Shown: positions 7,608-15,886, numbered from the stretch's first letter. The stretch is DNA of 64,000 bases from Vermiculatibacterium agrestimuris (GCF_943193085.1 NZ_CALPCU010000013.1:5840-69839), one strand, 5' to 3'. Numbers and translations are program-made. The notes: generated by a model not told the origin, from the letters alone.

Positions 7608-8033
7608 TCAAATTTTGATCTTGATGGTGACGGTAGTGCCCTTGCCTACCTCTGTCTCAATGTCCATCTCGTCGGAATAGCGCTTCATGTTGGGAAGTCC
7701 CATGCCCGCGCCGAAGCCCAGATCCCGGGCCATGTCTCCGGCGGTGGAGTATCCCTCCTGCATGGCCCTGTCGATATCGGGAATGCCGGGGCCCTGGTCG
7801 ATCATGCGGATGACGATCTCGTCCATCCCCACGTCCACCTCCGCCTGGCCGCCGTCGGCGTGGATGACCATGTTGATCTCACCCTCATACATGCAGATGG
7901 AGGCGCGGCGGATCACATCGGGGGGCAGTCCCAGCTTCTTCAGGGTGAGCTTCATTTTGCTGGAGGCCTCGCCGGCCTCGATGAGGTCGCCGCCCTCCAC
8001 GGGATATACCAGTTTGACTGCTTCCATGCTCAA
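7608..8033 (-). CDS. Anti-sigma-factor-like ATP-binding protein (HATPase, RsbW/SpoIIAB type)
   Basis: A 141-residue GHKL ATPase domain. The N-box region is around ICMYEGEINMVIH, the G1 box is MIDQGPGIPDIDRAM, and a later G-box reads LGFGAGMGLPNMKRYSDEM. There is no dimerization or sensor domain, so it resembles the serine-kinase/anti-sigma class rather than a histidine kinase. It overlaps the end of the DRTGG gene by 4 bp and precedes the hydrogenase-like gene by 11 bp. The trio recurs in Clostridia and is thought to relay redox or H2 status. The target is not in view. Confidence 0.85.
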   Translation of the reverse strand: MSMEAVKLVYPVEGGDLIEAGEASSKMKLTLKKLGLPPDVIRRASICMYEGEINMVIHADGGQAEVDVGMDEIVIRMIDQGPGIPDIDRAMQEGYSTAGDMARDLGFGAGMGLPNMKRYSDEMDIETEVGKGTTVTIKIKI

Positions 8034-8374
8034 ACATCTCCTCTCAATCCGGCGGCGTACAGCTTGCCGCAGGCGTCATACATCCGAATGGGGGCGCGCA
8101 TGATCACCATGTCCCGTTCCCTGGCCAGCGCCAGCACGTTCTCGTCGGGCTGCTTGCCCCGGACAAAGGCCACGCACTTCATATCCATCATGTCCGCCGT
8201 GCGGATCACCTGGGGGTTTACAAGACCGGTGAGCAGCAGAGCCTGGTTCTTCACATAGGCCAGCACGTCGCTCATAAAATCGCTGCCGCAGGCGGAGAAG
8301 ACCTCCCTGTCCAGCTCATCCTCCCCGTAAAGCACCTCAGCATCGAGAATGTCGCGCACCTCAGAAAGCTTCAT
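8030..8374 (-). CDS. DRTGG-domain protein
   Basis: A 114-residue single-domain protein of the DRTGG fold (N-terminal MKLSEVRDILDAEVL, C-terminal IMRAPIRMYDACGKLYAAGL), found next to sensory hydrogenase genes and in phosphotransacetylase N-terminal regions. It probably binds a small ligand or nucleotide. Start set at ATG 8374 because the GGAGG needed for initiation would lie inside the five extra codons of the longer frame. First gene of the three-gene operon, with its own promoter. Confidence 0.82.
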   Translation of the reverse strand: MKLSEVRDILDAEVLYGEDELDREVFSACGSDFMSDVLAYVKNQALLLTGLVNPQVIRTADMMDMKCVAFVRGKQPDENVLALARERDMVIMRAPIRMYDACGKLYAAGLRGDV

Positions 8375-8416
8375 GGTATTTCCTCCCAAAAACTAAACTT
8401 ACGATTCTGCTTTTTT

Positions 8417-8445
8417 ATTGTAGCACGCCGTGGGCCGCTTGTAAA
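8417..8445 (-). promoter_or_regulatory. Promoter of the DRTGG/HATPase/hydrogenase operon
   Basis: Read leftward: TTTACA (8445-8440), 17-bp spacer, TACAAT (8422-8417) with an upstream TGC. Confidence 0.7.
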
Positions 8446-8509
8446 GCTAATTGTTCTATTTTTCACAAAGTTTTTTGCCCCGGCGCCTCTCCTTTCGCCA
8501 TCCCTTACC

Positions 8510-8538
8510 TTGACGAAAGAGCACAAGACAACTATAAT
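8510..8538 (+). promoter_or_regulatory. Promoter of serC-serA
   Basis: TTGACG at 8510-8515, 17-bp spacer, TATAAT at 8533-8538. Confidence 0.8.
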
Positions 8539-8593
8539 GAACTTTAATTAACCCAAAAGCAGCTTTTTGAGAGAAATAAGGAGGTCATTTACA

Positions 8594-9679
8594 ATGGGAG
8601 ATCGTGTCTACAACTTTTCCGCGGGGCCCTCGATGCTGCCGCTTACGGCCCTGGAGCGGGCGGGAGCCGAGATCACCAACTATCAGGGCTCCGGCATGTC
8701 CGTCATGGAGATGAGCCACCGCTCCAAGGTGTTCCAGAAGATCTTTGACGACACCCAGGCCAAGTTCCGCAAGGCTCTGAACGTTCCCGAGGGCTACAAG
8801 GTGCTGTTTCTCCAGGGGGGCGCCTCCACCCAGTTTTCCGCCGTACCCCTGAACCTGATCGGCAGGACGGGGCGGGCGGACTACGCCGTCACGGGCAACT
8901 TCTCCAAGCTGGCCTATAAGGAGGCCCTGAAGTACGGCGAGGTCAGCGTGGCCGCCACCAGCGAGGATGAGAACCATACCTATATCCCCGCCCAGTCTCA
9001 GTTGAAGCTGGATCCCCAGGCCAGCTACTTCTACTACTGCGCCAACAACACCATCTACGGCACCGAGTGGCAGTATGTGCCCGAGACTGGGGATGTGCCC
9101 CTGGTGTGCGACATGTCCTCTGATATCCTCTCCCGTCCCGTGGATGTGAGCAAGTACGGGATCATCTTTGCCGGCGCCCAGAAGAATATGGCTCCCGCGG
9201 GTCTCACGGTGGTCATCATCAAAGAGTCCCTGGCCGGCCATGAGTTGCCCTTCACCCCTCTGATGATGAACTATAAGACCATGATCGACAAGGACTCCAT
9301 GTACAATACGCCCCCCTGCTGGTGCATCTATATGCTGGGCCTGGTGCTGGACTGGCTGGAAGAGCAGGGCGGCGTGGAAGGCATGGAGAAGATCAAGCAC
9401 GGGAAGGCCAAGCTCCTCTATGACGTGCTGGACAGCTCCCGGCTCTTCACCTGCGCCGCCGAGGAGGGCAGCCGCTCCGACATGAACGTGACCTTCCGCT
9501 CGGTGAGCGAGGAGCTGGACGCGAAATTCGTGGCCGAGGCCACCGCGGCGGGCTTCACCAATCTGAAGGGCCACCGCAACGTGGGCGGTATGCGGGCCTC
9601 CATCTACAACGCCATGCCTGTGGAGGGCGTGGAGAAGCTGGCCGATTTCATCAGAGCCTTTGATAAGGCCAACGGTTAA
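8594..9679 (+). CDS. serC: Phosphoserine aminotransferase
   Basis: A 361-residue class V aminotransferase that converts 3-phosphohydroxypyruvate to phosphoserine. It opens with the SerC signature VYNFSAGPSMLP. The PLP lysine is in FAGAQKNMAPAG (about residue 198), and the C-terminal GHRNVGGMRASIYNAMP is a near-perfect family motif. Start at ATG 8594 with AAGGAGGTCATTTACA. Followed after 12 bp by serA, giving a two-gene serine pathway operon. The third enzyme, serB, is not nearby. Confidence 0.97.
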   Translation: MGDRVYNFSAGPSMLPLTALERAGAEITNYQGSGMSVMEMSHRSKVFQKIFDDTQAKFRKALNVPEGYKVLFLQGGASTQFSAVPLNLIGRTGRADYAVTGNFSKLAYKEALKYGEVSVAATSEDENHTYIPAQSQLKLDPQASYFYYCANNTIYGTEWQYVPETGDVPLVCDMSSDILSRPVDVSKYGIIFAGAQKNMAPAGLTVVIIKESLAGHELPFTPLMMNYKTMIDKDSMYNTPPCWCIYMLGLVLDWLEEQGGVEGMEKIKHGKAKLLYDVLDSSRLFTCAAEEGSRSDMNVTFRSVSEELDAKFVAEATAAGFTNLKGHRNVGGMRASIYNAMPVEGVEKLADFIRAFDKANG

Positions 9680-9691
9680 GGAGGGGCCGCC

Positions 9692-10861
9692 ATGTTTCGC
9701 ATTAAAACCTTGAATAAGATCTCCCCCGCCGGGCTCAGCCAGTTGGACAAAGCACGCTATGCCGTCTCTGACAGCGAGGAGAACGAGGATGGCGTTCTTG
9801 TCCGTTCGGCGGACATGCAGGACTACGTCTTCCCGGAAACCCTTCGGGCCATTGCCCGGGCCGGCGCGGGCACCAACAACATCCCCGTGGACCGCTGCTC
9901 CCAGGCGGGCATCGTGGTCTTCAACACCCCCGGGGCCAACGCCAACGCCGTCAAGGAGCTGGCGGTGTGCGCCCTGCTGCTGGCCTCCCGCCGGGTGGTG
10001 GACGGCTCCCGCTGGATCCACGACCAAGTCCTCTCCGGCGTGAATGTGGAGGATGTGGTGGAGAAGGGGAAGAGCCAGTTCACAGGCCCCGAGCTGCAGG
10101 GCAAGACCCTGGGCGTCATGGGCCTGGGGGCCATCGGCGTCCAGGTGGCCAACATCGCCACCAAGCTGGGTATGACGGTCTATGGCTACGACCCCTACCT
10201 GTCCGTGAACGCCGCTCTCAACCTGTCCCGGATGGTTCACGTCACGGCTGAGACGGAGACCATCTATAAAAACTGCGACTATATCACCATCCACGTCCCC
10301 CAGAACAAGGAGACCCGCGGGATGATCAACGAGGACGCCATCCACATGATGAAGGGCGGCGTGCGCATCGTTAACCTGGCCCGGGGCGGCCTGGTCAACG
10401 AGGACGATCTCATTGAGGCGCTGGGCTCCGGCAAGGTGGCCGCCTATGTCACCGACTTCCCCACCAATAAGCTGGCGGGGGCACGGAACGTGACCCTCAT
10501 CCCCCACCTGGGAGCCTCCACCCCGGAGAGTGAGGAGAACTGCGCGGTCATGGCCGCCCAGGAGCTGCGGGATTACCTGGAAAACGGCGACATCCGCAAC
10601 AGCGTCAATCTGCCCACTCTGGTGCAGCCCTGGTCGGGCATCGCCCGGCTGTGCGTCATCCACGCCAACAGCCCCGGTATGCTGGCCAGGATCACCGCCG
10701 TCCTCTCCGCTGAGGGGGTCAACGTGGAGAACCTGACCAACAAGTCCAAGGGGGAGTACGCCTACACCGTGGTGGATATCGGCAGCCGCATTGGGGAGAA
10801 AGAGGTGGAGGGCATCCGCGCCATCGACGGCGTTCTCCGGGTGCGGTACCTGACCCACTGA
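9692..10861 (+). CDS. serA: D-3-phosphoglycerate dehydrogenase
   Basis: A 389-residue 2-hydroxyacid dehydrogenase. It has a substrate domain with AGAGTNNIPVDRCSQAGIVVFNTPGANANAV, a Rossmann domain GLGAIGVQVANIATKLG, the catalytic Arg in NLARGGLVNEDDL, Asp/Glu in the YVTDFP segment and His in IPHLGASTPESEENCA. A C-terminal ACT domain (about 318-388) suggests serine feedback. It commits 3-phosphoglycerate to serine. It lacks the extra ASB domain of long SerA forms, as usual in clostridia. Coupled with serC. Confidence 0.95.
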   Translation: MFRIKTLNKISPAGLSQLDKARYAVSDSEENEDGVLVRSADMQDYVFPETLRAIARAGAGTNNIPVDRCSQAGIVVFNTPGANANAVKELAVCALLLASRRVVDGSRWIHDQVLSGVNVEDVVEKGKSQFTGPELQGKTLGVMGLGAIGVQVANIATKLGMTVYGYDPYLSVNAALNLSRMVHVTAETETIYKNCDYITIHVPQNKETRGMINEDAIHMMKGGVRIVNLARGGLVNEDDLIEALGSGKVAAYVTDFPTNKLAGARNVTLIPHLGASTPESEENCAVMAAQELRDYLENGDIRNSVNLPTLVQPWSGIARLCVIHANSPGMLARITAVLSAEGVNVENLTNKSKGEYAYTVVDIGSRIGEKEVEGIRAIDGVLRVRYLTH

Positions 10862-10900
10862 GATAAGCGGGCCAGCAATCTGAGGAAAGAGGAGAAAGAT

Positions 10901-12814
10901 ATGAAAAGACGCTTTTTGCCGATGCTGCTGTCTATAGCGACGGCCCTGTCCCTGCTCCCGGCTCCGGCCCTTGGGGCGGAGCTGGAGATCACCTGGCTGG
11001 CGGAGGACGCCTTCGAGCATTCCGGAGACTTTCATGGGGGCCTGGCCGTTGTGTTTGACGGCTGGTGGAACGACCCGGAGGGAACCCGCTATGGCGTGGT
11101 GGACGCCTCCGGCAAGCTGGTGGTGACGCCTTCGGGCGCCTACCAGCTGATCGAGGACTTCCACGATGGCCGCGCCATTGTGAGTACCGATAAGGGGATG
11201 GACGGGATAGCCCGGATCGGTGAAAAGTACGGTGTGATCGACGCCAACGGCAAGCTGTTGGTTCCTATGAGCTATGATAAGATCGAAGACTACGCCGAGG
11301 GGATGGCCGTGGTGAAAAAGGCCCTGTCCGGAAAGAGCCCGGCGGGCCTTACCAACGAGTGGGAGATGGGCTATCTCGACCTGGACGGCGAATTGGCCGT
11401 CCCGATGAAATACGGCGACGCCGGTGATTTTTCCGAGGGGCTGGCTCTGGTCGCCGATAAGGATTGGAACCGGGGCTTTATCGACAAAACCGGCAAAGAG
11501 GTGATCCCCCTGGGAGAATTTGACGATCTCTGGGACTTCCGGGAGGGCCTGGCCTATGCGAAAAAGGGCGAAAAGGCGGGCTATATCAACACGGACGGAG
11601 AGGTGGTCATCCCCCTGGAATACGATCAGGCGGCCCTGGAATTTTCTGATGGGATGGCCATCGTGGGCATGGGCGAGCTGCAGGAGCGGAAATTTGGCGC
11701 CATTGACAAAACGGGAACCGTGATTGTTCCCTTGGAATATGAGGCAATGCAGGATTTTCATGAGGGCATGGCCATGTTCTGGGAGAACGGCAAGGTGGGG
11801 TTTGTGAATAAGAACGGCCAGGTGGCGATCCCTGCCGTGTATGACGACGCCGAACTCTTTGACGGCGGTCTGTGCGTGGTGACAAAGGACGGTCAACGGG
11901 GCGTGGCGGATCGCTCAGGCCGTCTGGTGGTTCCCCTGGGCGCCTATGAATATGTCAAGCTGGCGCAGGGCATGGTCATAGCCTCCGATATAGAGACGAT
12001 GAAGGGCGAGGAGCACTACGGAATGTATATCTCCCATGTGTCCCTGCTGGACGCCGACGGCCAGGTGGTGATCCCCGCCGACCGGTACGACGCCATTTAC
12101 TCCGTGGGAGAGGGCCTGTTCCAGGTGGAGGCCGGGAACATCGGCACGCCGGAGTACCAGACCGGCCTCATCGACAGGGCGGGGAATGTGGTGATCCCGC
12201 TGGGCGAGCTTGAAGGGATCTCCGGCTTTTCCGAGGGCCTCGCCTGGGTCGTGGGGGATGGCAAATATGGGATCCTGAAAAATCCCCTGCCGCCGGAGGA
12301 GCGTCAGGCCCCCGATTTGGGAGAGCTTCCGGCGCCCTATGTGGAACCGGCCCAGCCGGATCCCGCAGAGACCATCCCGGCGGCGGGCCTGGCCTACGCC
12401 TCCACCCAGTTCGTGCTGGTGGATGGCCAGAACGTGGAGTTCCAGTGCTACGCCCTGAAGGACGCGAGCGGCAATGACACCAACTACATCAAGCTCCGGG
12501 ATGTGGCTTCTGTGCTCAACGGCACCGGCGTTCAGTTTGACGTGGGCTGGAATGGCGCGGTGAACATCGAGACCGGCAAGGCATACGCCCCCAACGGCTC
12601 CGAGATGTCCACCCCCTTCAGCGGCGACCGGGCCTACGAGGCTGCGTCCGCCCCCACCAACATCGACGGGCAGCGGGCCGCGCTGGGCGCCATCGTTTTG
12701 AAGGACGACCAGGGCGGGGCCTTCACCTATTACAAGCTCCGCGACCTGGGGACGGCCCTGGGCTTCGCCGTGGACTGGTCGGCGGAAAAGGGCATCTTCA
12801 TCGAGACAAAATAA
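10901..12814 (+). CDS. Exported WG-repeat protein with C-terminal copper-amine-oxidase-like stalk domain
   Basis: A 637-residue secreted protein. An N-terminal signal peptide (about 1-25, ending ALGAE) is followed by about ten WG/KWG-type repeats (recurring YGVIDANGKLLVPMSYDKIEDYAEGMAVV pattern in shorter windows) over residues 30-465. A Pro-rich linker follows, then a C-terminal domain with the pattern YIKLRDVASVL...FDVGWNG and YYKLRDLGTALGFAVDW, typical of the copper amine oxidase N-terminal-like/stalk domain used for surface attachment in clostridia. WG-repeat proteins probably bind proteins or envelope components. Role unknown. It follows serA by 39 bp without a terminator, so read-through is possible. 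Confidence 0.85.
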   Translation: MKRRFLPMLLSIATALSLLPAPALGAELEITWLAEDAFEHSGDFHGGLAVVFDGWWNDPEGTRYGVVDASGKLVVTPSGAYQLIEDFHDGRAIVSTDKGMDGIARIGEKYGVIDANGKLLVPMSYDKIEDYAEGMAVVKKALSGKSPAGLTNEWEMGYLDLDGELAVPMKYGDAGDFSEGLALVADKDWNRGFIDKTGKEVIPLGEFDDLWDFREGLAYAKKGEKAGYINTDGEVVIPLEYDQAALEFSDGMAIVGMGELQERKFGAIDKTGTVIVPLEYEAMQDFHEGMAMFWENGKVGFVNKNGQVAIPAVYDDAELFDGGLCVVTKDGQRGVADRSGRLVVPLGAYEYVKLAQGMVIASDIETMKGEEHYGMYISHVSLLDADGQVVIPADRYDAIYSVGEGLFQVEAGNIGTPEYQTGLIDRAGNVVIPLGELEGISGFSEGLAWVVGDGKYGILKNPLPPEERQAPDLGELPAPYVEPAQPDPAETIPAAGLAYASTQFVLVDGQNVEFQCYALKDASGNDTNYIKLRDVASVLNGTGVQFDVGWNGAVNIETGKAYAPNGSEMSTPFSGDRAYEAASAPTNIDGQRAALGAIVLKDDQGGAFTYYKLRDLGTALGFAVDWSAEKGIFIETK

Positions 12815-12840
12815 GTCCGTCGGAGCTCCGGCGGACAAAA

Positions 12841-12878
12841 AGCCCCCGGCGGGAAAATTTCCCGCCGGGGGCTTTTTT
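12841..12878 (+). terminator. Rho-independent terminator
   Basis: AGCCCCCGGCGGG stem with its exact complement around AAAATTT, followed by TTTTTT. Confidence 0.92.
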
Positions 12879-12889
12879 GCCGTTTCCTA

Positions 12890-12918
12890 TTGACAAGGGG
12901 GAACAATGCGATTATACT
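12890..12918 (+). promoter_or_regulatory. Promoter of the GntR-ABC operon
   Basis: TTGACA 12890-12895, 17-bp spacer, TATACT 12913-12918. Confidence 0.82.
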
Positions 12919-12944
12919 GTATATGTTCGATAGATACAGTATCT
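12918..12944. promoter_or_regulatory. Candidate GntR operator
   Basis: Inverted half-sites TGTAT (12918-12922) and ATACA (12934-12938), plus the palindrome AGATACAGTATCT at 12932-12944, directly overlap the start region of the operon. YtrA-type GntR proteins bind TGTA/TACA-type dyads, so autorepression is likely. Confidence 0.5.
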
Positions 12945-12969
12945 ACAAAAAGCAGATGGGAGTGACCAC

Positions 12970-13344
12970 ATGGATATCATCATCCGAAATACGGGGGAGA
13001 CCCCCATCTACGACCAGATCACCCGGCAGGTCAAGACGTTGATCCTCACCGGGGTCCTGGGGGAGGGGGAGGCGTTGCCCTCCATGCGGGCTCTGGCCCG
13101 GGATCTGCGGATCAGCGTGATCACCACCAAGCGGGCCTATGAGGAGCTGGAGCGGGAGGGTTTCATCACCACCGTCCCGGGCAAGGGCTGCTTCGTGGCC
13201 CCCCGGAACCTGGAGCTGGTCCGGGAGAACGCCCTGCGTCAGGTGGAGGAGCATCTGCAAAGGGCGGTGGACGCCGCCAAAATGGGCGGGATCGCCCGGG
13301 ATGAGGTGCGCCAGACCCTGGACATCCTATACGAGGAGGAATAA
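12970..13344 (+). CDS. GntR-family regulator, YtrA subfamily
   Basis: A 124-residue regulator with an N-terminal winged helix (about 10-78: GETPIYDQITRQVKTLILTGVLGEGEALPSMRALARDL, then TTKRAYEELEREGFITTVPGKGCFV) and only a short helical C-terminal tail, the mark of the YtrA subfamily that controls adjacent ABC exporters. First gene of a three-gene operon. An operator-like dyad sits on its promoter. Confidence 0.92.
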   Translation: MDIIIRNTGETPIYDQITRQVKTLILTGVLGEGEALPSMRALARDLRISVITTKRAYEELEREGFITTVPGKGCFVAPRNLELVRENALRQVEEHLQRAVDAAKMGGIARDEVRQTLDILYEEE

Positions 13345-13351
13345 ACAGACG

Positions 13352-14191
13352 ATGAAATACGCCGTTGAAATCAAAAATCTCACCAAAACTCTGGGCACCT
13401 TTCGCTTGGATGACGTATCCCTCGCCATCCCCGGCGGCACCATTCTGGGGCTCATCGGGGAGAACGGGGCGGGCAAGTCCACCCTCATCAAGTGCCTGCT
13501 GGGCATCCTCACGCCGGACAGCGGCAGCGTGGAGCTGCTGGAGGGGGCGGGCCTGGCGGGGGTGGGCTACGTCCCCGACGAGTGCCCCTTCTCCGACCAG
13601 CTCAAGCTCTGCCAGGTGGCCGACTTCTGCGCCGGGCTCTTCCCCGGCTGGGACGGCGGGCTCATGTCCCACTACATGGAAAAGTTCCAGCTTCCCTGGG
13701 ACAAGAAGGTGAAGGAGCTGTCCCGGGGCATGAAGATGAAGCTGTCCATCGCCGCCGCCCTCAGCCACCGGCCGAACCTCCTGGTGCTGGACGAGGCCAC
13801 CTCCGGCCTTGACCCGGTGGTGCGGGACGAGATCCTGGACGAGTTCCTGGCCTTTATCCAGGACGAGGAGCACGCCATCCTCATCTCCAGCCATATCACC
13901 AGCGACCTGGAGAAGATCTGCGACTATGTGACCTATCTCCACAAGGGCCGGGTCACCATCGCCGGGGCCAAGGACGAGCTGCTTGCCACCTATGGCAAGC
14001 TCTCCTGCTCCAGGGCGGAGCTGGCCGGGATCGACTCCATCCTTCTGGTGGGCAAGCGGGAGGGGGAGTTCGGCTGCCAGGCTCTCATCAACGACCGCCG
14101 GGCCTTCCAGGCGGTGTGGCCCCAGCTGCCCCTGGAGGCGCCCACACTGGAGGACCTGATGATCTTTACCACAAGGGGGGACAGGACATGA
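13352..14191 (+). CDS. ABC transporter ATP-binding protein (YtrB-like)
   Basis: A 279-residue ATPase. Walker A is GENGAGKS (about residue 38-45), the signature is KELSRGMKMKLSIAAAL (a degenerate LSxG, normal for this subfamily), Walker B is LLVLDEATSGLD and the switch is ISSHITSDLEKICD. Start at ATG 13352, 7 bp after gntR. The longer frame would overlap gntR and is rejected. It pairs with the downstream permease. YtrA-linked transporters are often induced by cell-wall-active agents, but the substrate is not evident. Confidence 0.93.
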   Translation: MKYAVEIKNLTKTLGTFRLDDVSLAIPGGTILGLIGENGAGKSTLIKCLLGILTPDSGSVELLEGAGLAGVGYVPDECPFSDQLKLCQVADFCAGLFPGWDGGLMSHYMEKFQLPWDKKVKELSRGMKMKLSIAAALSHRPNLLVLDEATSGLDPVVRDEILDEFLAFIQDEEHAILISSHITSDLEKICDYVTYLHKGRVTIAGAKDELLATYGKLSCSRAELAGIDSILLVGKREGEFGCQALINDRRAFQAVWPQLPLEAPTLEDLMIFTTRGDRT

Positions 14192-14799
14192 CCGGCTTTT
14201 TGAAGCGGGACTTTTATCTCATCAGCAATAACATCCGTTTTTACATTCTCATTATCGCGGCCTTTGCCGCCCTGTCGGTCTTTACCGATTTCAATTCTGG
14301 TTTTTATGTCTTCTATATACTCATTTTTGGCATGTCCAGCATCCTGGGCCTGTTCAGCTACGACGATTTCAACCACTGGACGGCCTACGCCGCCGCCGTG
14401 GAGAAGGGCCGCCGGGACATGGTGAACGCCCGGTACCTCCTCACTGTCCTGGTGGCGGCGGGGATGACGGCGCTGCAGCTCCTCCTGAGCCTGCTGGGAA
14501 GGGAGGAGAACAGCCTGCCCGTGGCGGCGGTCTACGGCGGGGTGTTCCTCCTCTACGCCGCCATTGCCCTGCCCGTCAGCTACCGCTTCGGCGGCACCAA
14601 AAGCCGGACGGTGATGGTGGTCATCATCGCCCTTTTGGCCGGCGGCGTCGGCGTGGGGAGCTCGATCCTGACTATCTCCGGCACCCTGGGCCGGCTGCGC
14701 CTGCCGCCGGTGACCCTGCTGCTGCCGCTGCTGGGACTGGCCGCCCTGGCCGTCTCCTACCAGATCTCCTGCCGCATCATGGCGAAAAAGGAGCTTTGA
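14188..14799 (+). CDS. ABC-2 type permease (YtrC/D-like)
   Basis: A 203-residue membrane protein with about six hydrophobic segments (for example IRFYILIIAAFAALSVF, VMVVIIALLAGGVGVGSSILTI, PVTLLLPLLGLAALAVSY). Its ATG overlaps the stop of the ATPase gene (ATGA), so translation is coupled. It is the membrane partner in the GntR-regulated transporter. The element insertion begins 60 bp after its stop, in what was its transcription terminator. Confidence 0.88.
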   Translation: MTGFLKRDFYLISNNIRFYILIIAAFAALSVFTDFNSGFYVFYILIFGMSSILGLFSYDDFNHWTAYAAAVEKGRRDMVNARYLLTVLVAAGMTALQLLLSLLGREENSLPVAAVYGGVFLLYAAIALPVSYRFGGTKSRTVMVVIIALLAGGVGVGSSILTISGTLGRLRLPPVTLLLPLLGLAALAVSYQISCRIMAKKEL

Positions 14800-14840
14800 G
14801 CCTGGGAGCTCTCCGGCGGGATATGGCCCTTCTGCGTCAA

Positions 14841-14860
14841 CAAAAAACCGGGTCTGCCCC
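14841..14860 (+). terminator. Left half of a bidirectional terminator split by the mobile element
   Basis: CAAAAAACCGGGTCTGCCCC here is the exact reverse complement of 28891-28910, 14 kb away. Joined, the two arms form one palindromic terminator with a CTTG loop, A-run on the left and T-run on the right, placed between convergent genes (permease ending 14799 and the XpaC-like gene ending 28922). Confidence 0.85.
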
Positions 14861-14893
14861 TTGGGAGGAACTTCGTAAAGAAGTTCCTCCCAA
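14861..14893. repeat. Left element-end inverted repeat (recombinase site)
   Basis: TTGGGAGGAACTTC / GAAGTTCCTCCCAA with a GTAAA centre. It shares 13 of 15 core bases with the right-end repeat. Confidence 0.7.
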
Positions 14894-14960
14894 AACTTTT
14901 GTCAAGCCAGCCGGATGTGATTGAATTGCGAGGAATTTCTACATATTGGAGGACTATATC

Positions 14961-15329
14961 ATGGAAAAGTCACTATTTGAGCGCATGGGTGGAACCTATC
15001 ATCAAGAGGGCGATTACTTTCTCCCCGACCTGTCTGTACCCGAACTTCCCGCCATCGGTATATGGGGACAACGGAGGAGGCGGTATCTGAAAGAACACCG
15101 TCAGGCTCTTTATACGGCTTTGCTACTATCTGGCAAATTGAACGACCACCTGTCCGAAGTTGACGAACAAGCAGAAGCTATGTTTTCTCAGCTTGTAAAA
15201 CAGATGGCGGCACAGGACAGTATCACCGAGCAGTTTAAAGCGGATAATCAAATGGAATGGGTCAGGCAAATGAACAGCGCCCGAAACCGGGCGGAGGAAG
15301 TTATCTATAATAAGTTGATTTACGCCTGA
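14961..15329 (+). CDS. TnpV-like transposon-encoded protein
   Basis: A 122-residue protein beginning MEKSLFERMGGTYHQEGDYFLPDL and ending NRAEEVIYNKLIYA, the pattern of the TnpV family found in Tn4451-type elements, where it is thought to act as an accessory or excision factor. Start at ATG 14961 with GGAGG 9 bp upstream; the TTG at 14946 is rejected because the RBS falls within it. First gene at the left end of the element, reading inward. Confidence 0.82.
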   Translation: MEKSLFERMGGTYHQEGDYFLPDLSVPELPAIGIWGQRRRRYLKEHRQALYTALLLSGKLNDHLSEVDEQAEAMFSQLVKQMAAQDSITEQFKADNQMEWVRQMNSARNRAEEVIYNKLIYA

Positions 15330-15393
15330 AATTAAGAAACCTGTAGAGAACATTTAGCAGACTGCCCTATATTCAAAGATACGGGGCAGTCTG

Positions 15394-15635
15394 TTACTGT
15401 CCGGCCCGATATTTTTCTATTACCGCCTTTATTTTCTCCCTGGCCCGAATGACTGAGTGCATGATTGATTGCGGTCTGCAACGCTCCATCTGTCGAAATT
15501 TTATATAGAACGTTTCCGATATTTCCAAATCACAAAATTCCCCCTGCCCGTCTGTAAAAGCTGATAAAATACGACGTTTTTTCCATCGCTCCACACTTCC
15601 GTCCGAAGTGTATAGACCTTATCCATGAACGTCAT
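15394..15635 (-). pseudogene. Small element protein, apparently frameshifted at an A6 tract
   Basis: A well-placed GGAGG (revcomp at 15645) precedes an ATG at 15635 (MTFMDKVYTLRTEVWSDGK). In frame this stops at 15501 after 44 codons. One extra A in the A6 tract (T6 at 15577-15582) would instead continue into RRILSAFTDGQGEFCDLEIS and end AREKIKAVIEKYRAGQ at 15394, giving one coherent protein of about 80 residues. The second half has the look of the small sigma/HTH-like accessory proteins of clostridial elements, but I cannot name a family. It may be a mutation, a sequencing error or slippage control. Confidence 0.5.
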
Positions 15636-15651
15636 TTGCCTGCCCTCCTAC

Positions 15652-15689
15652 AAAAAAGCTGGGTGAAAGGGCTTAACCTCTCACCCAGC
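15652..15689 (-). terminator. Leftward rho-independent terminator
   Basis: Read leftward, GCTGGGTGA stem (15689-15681 with 15666-15658), then TTTTTT. It closes a leftward transcript carrying the 35-codon ORF. Confidence 0.75.
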
Positions 15690-15716
15690 AGCCCGTGAGG
15701 ATGTGCAATTTGGGAG

Positions 15717-15824
15717 CTACCCTTGAAATTTCTCCAATTTTTTCAGCCAGTTTCCAACGCTGCCTTTAGCAATTTGCCTGTACAAGAGTGCCGGTATCGC
15801 CACGGTCAGGAGGATGAGCCTCAT
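15717..15824 (-). CDS. Possible 35-residue membrane peptide
   Basis: The ORF runs MRLILLTVAIPALLYRQIAK then GSVGNWLKKLEKFQG: a hydrophobic helix followed by an amphipathic basic helix. No strong RBS is seen; an in-frame GTG lies two codons upstream. It is followed by a good leftward terminator (15652-15689) and preceded by an AT-rich region with TATAAT-like boxes, which supports a real short transcript. It could be a small membrane regulator, a toxin-like peptide or a remnant. Confidence 0.35.
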   Translation of the reverse strand: MRLILLTVAIPALLYRQIAKGSVGNWLKKLEKFQG

Positions 15825-15886
15825 TTGCACAATTGATACTTACCGCTCCACAGTGTATAATTTATAATATTCCATCGAGTTTCGAT

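Noticed and set aside
8585..11896. 1103-codon open frame on the minus strand
   Set aside because: Lies opposite serC, serA and the WG-repeat gene, all of which have clear family motifs; translated product is low-complexity.
14861..14893. Left hairpin as the native terminator of the ABC permease gene
   Set aside because: It is inside the element boundary set by the CCTTGGG repeats and shares its core with the right element end. The split palindrome at 14841/28891 is the native terminator.
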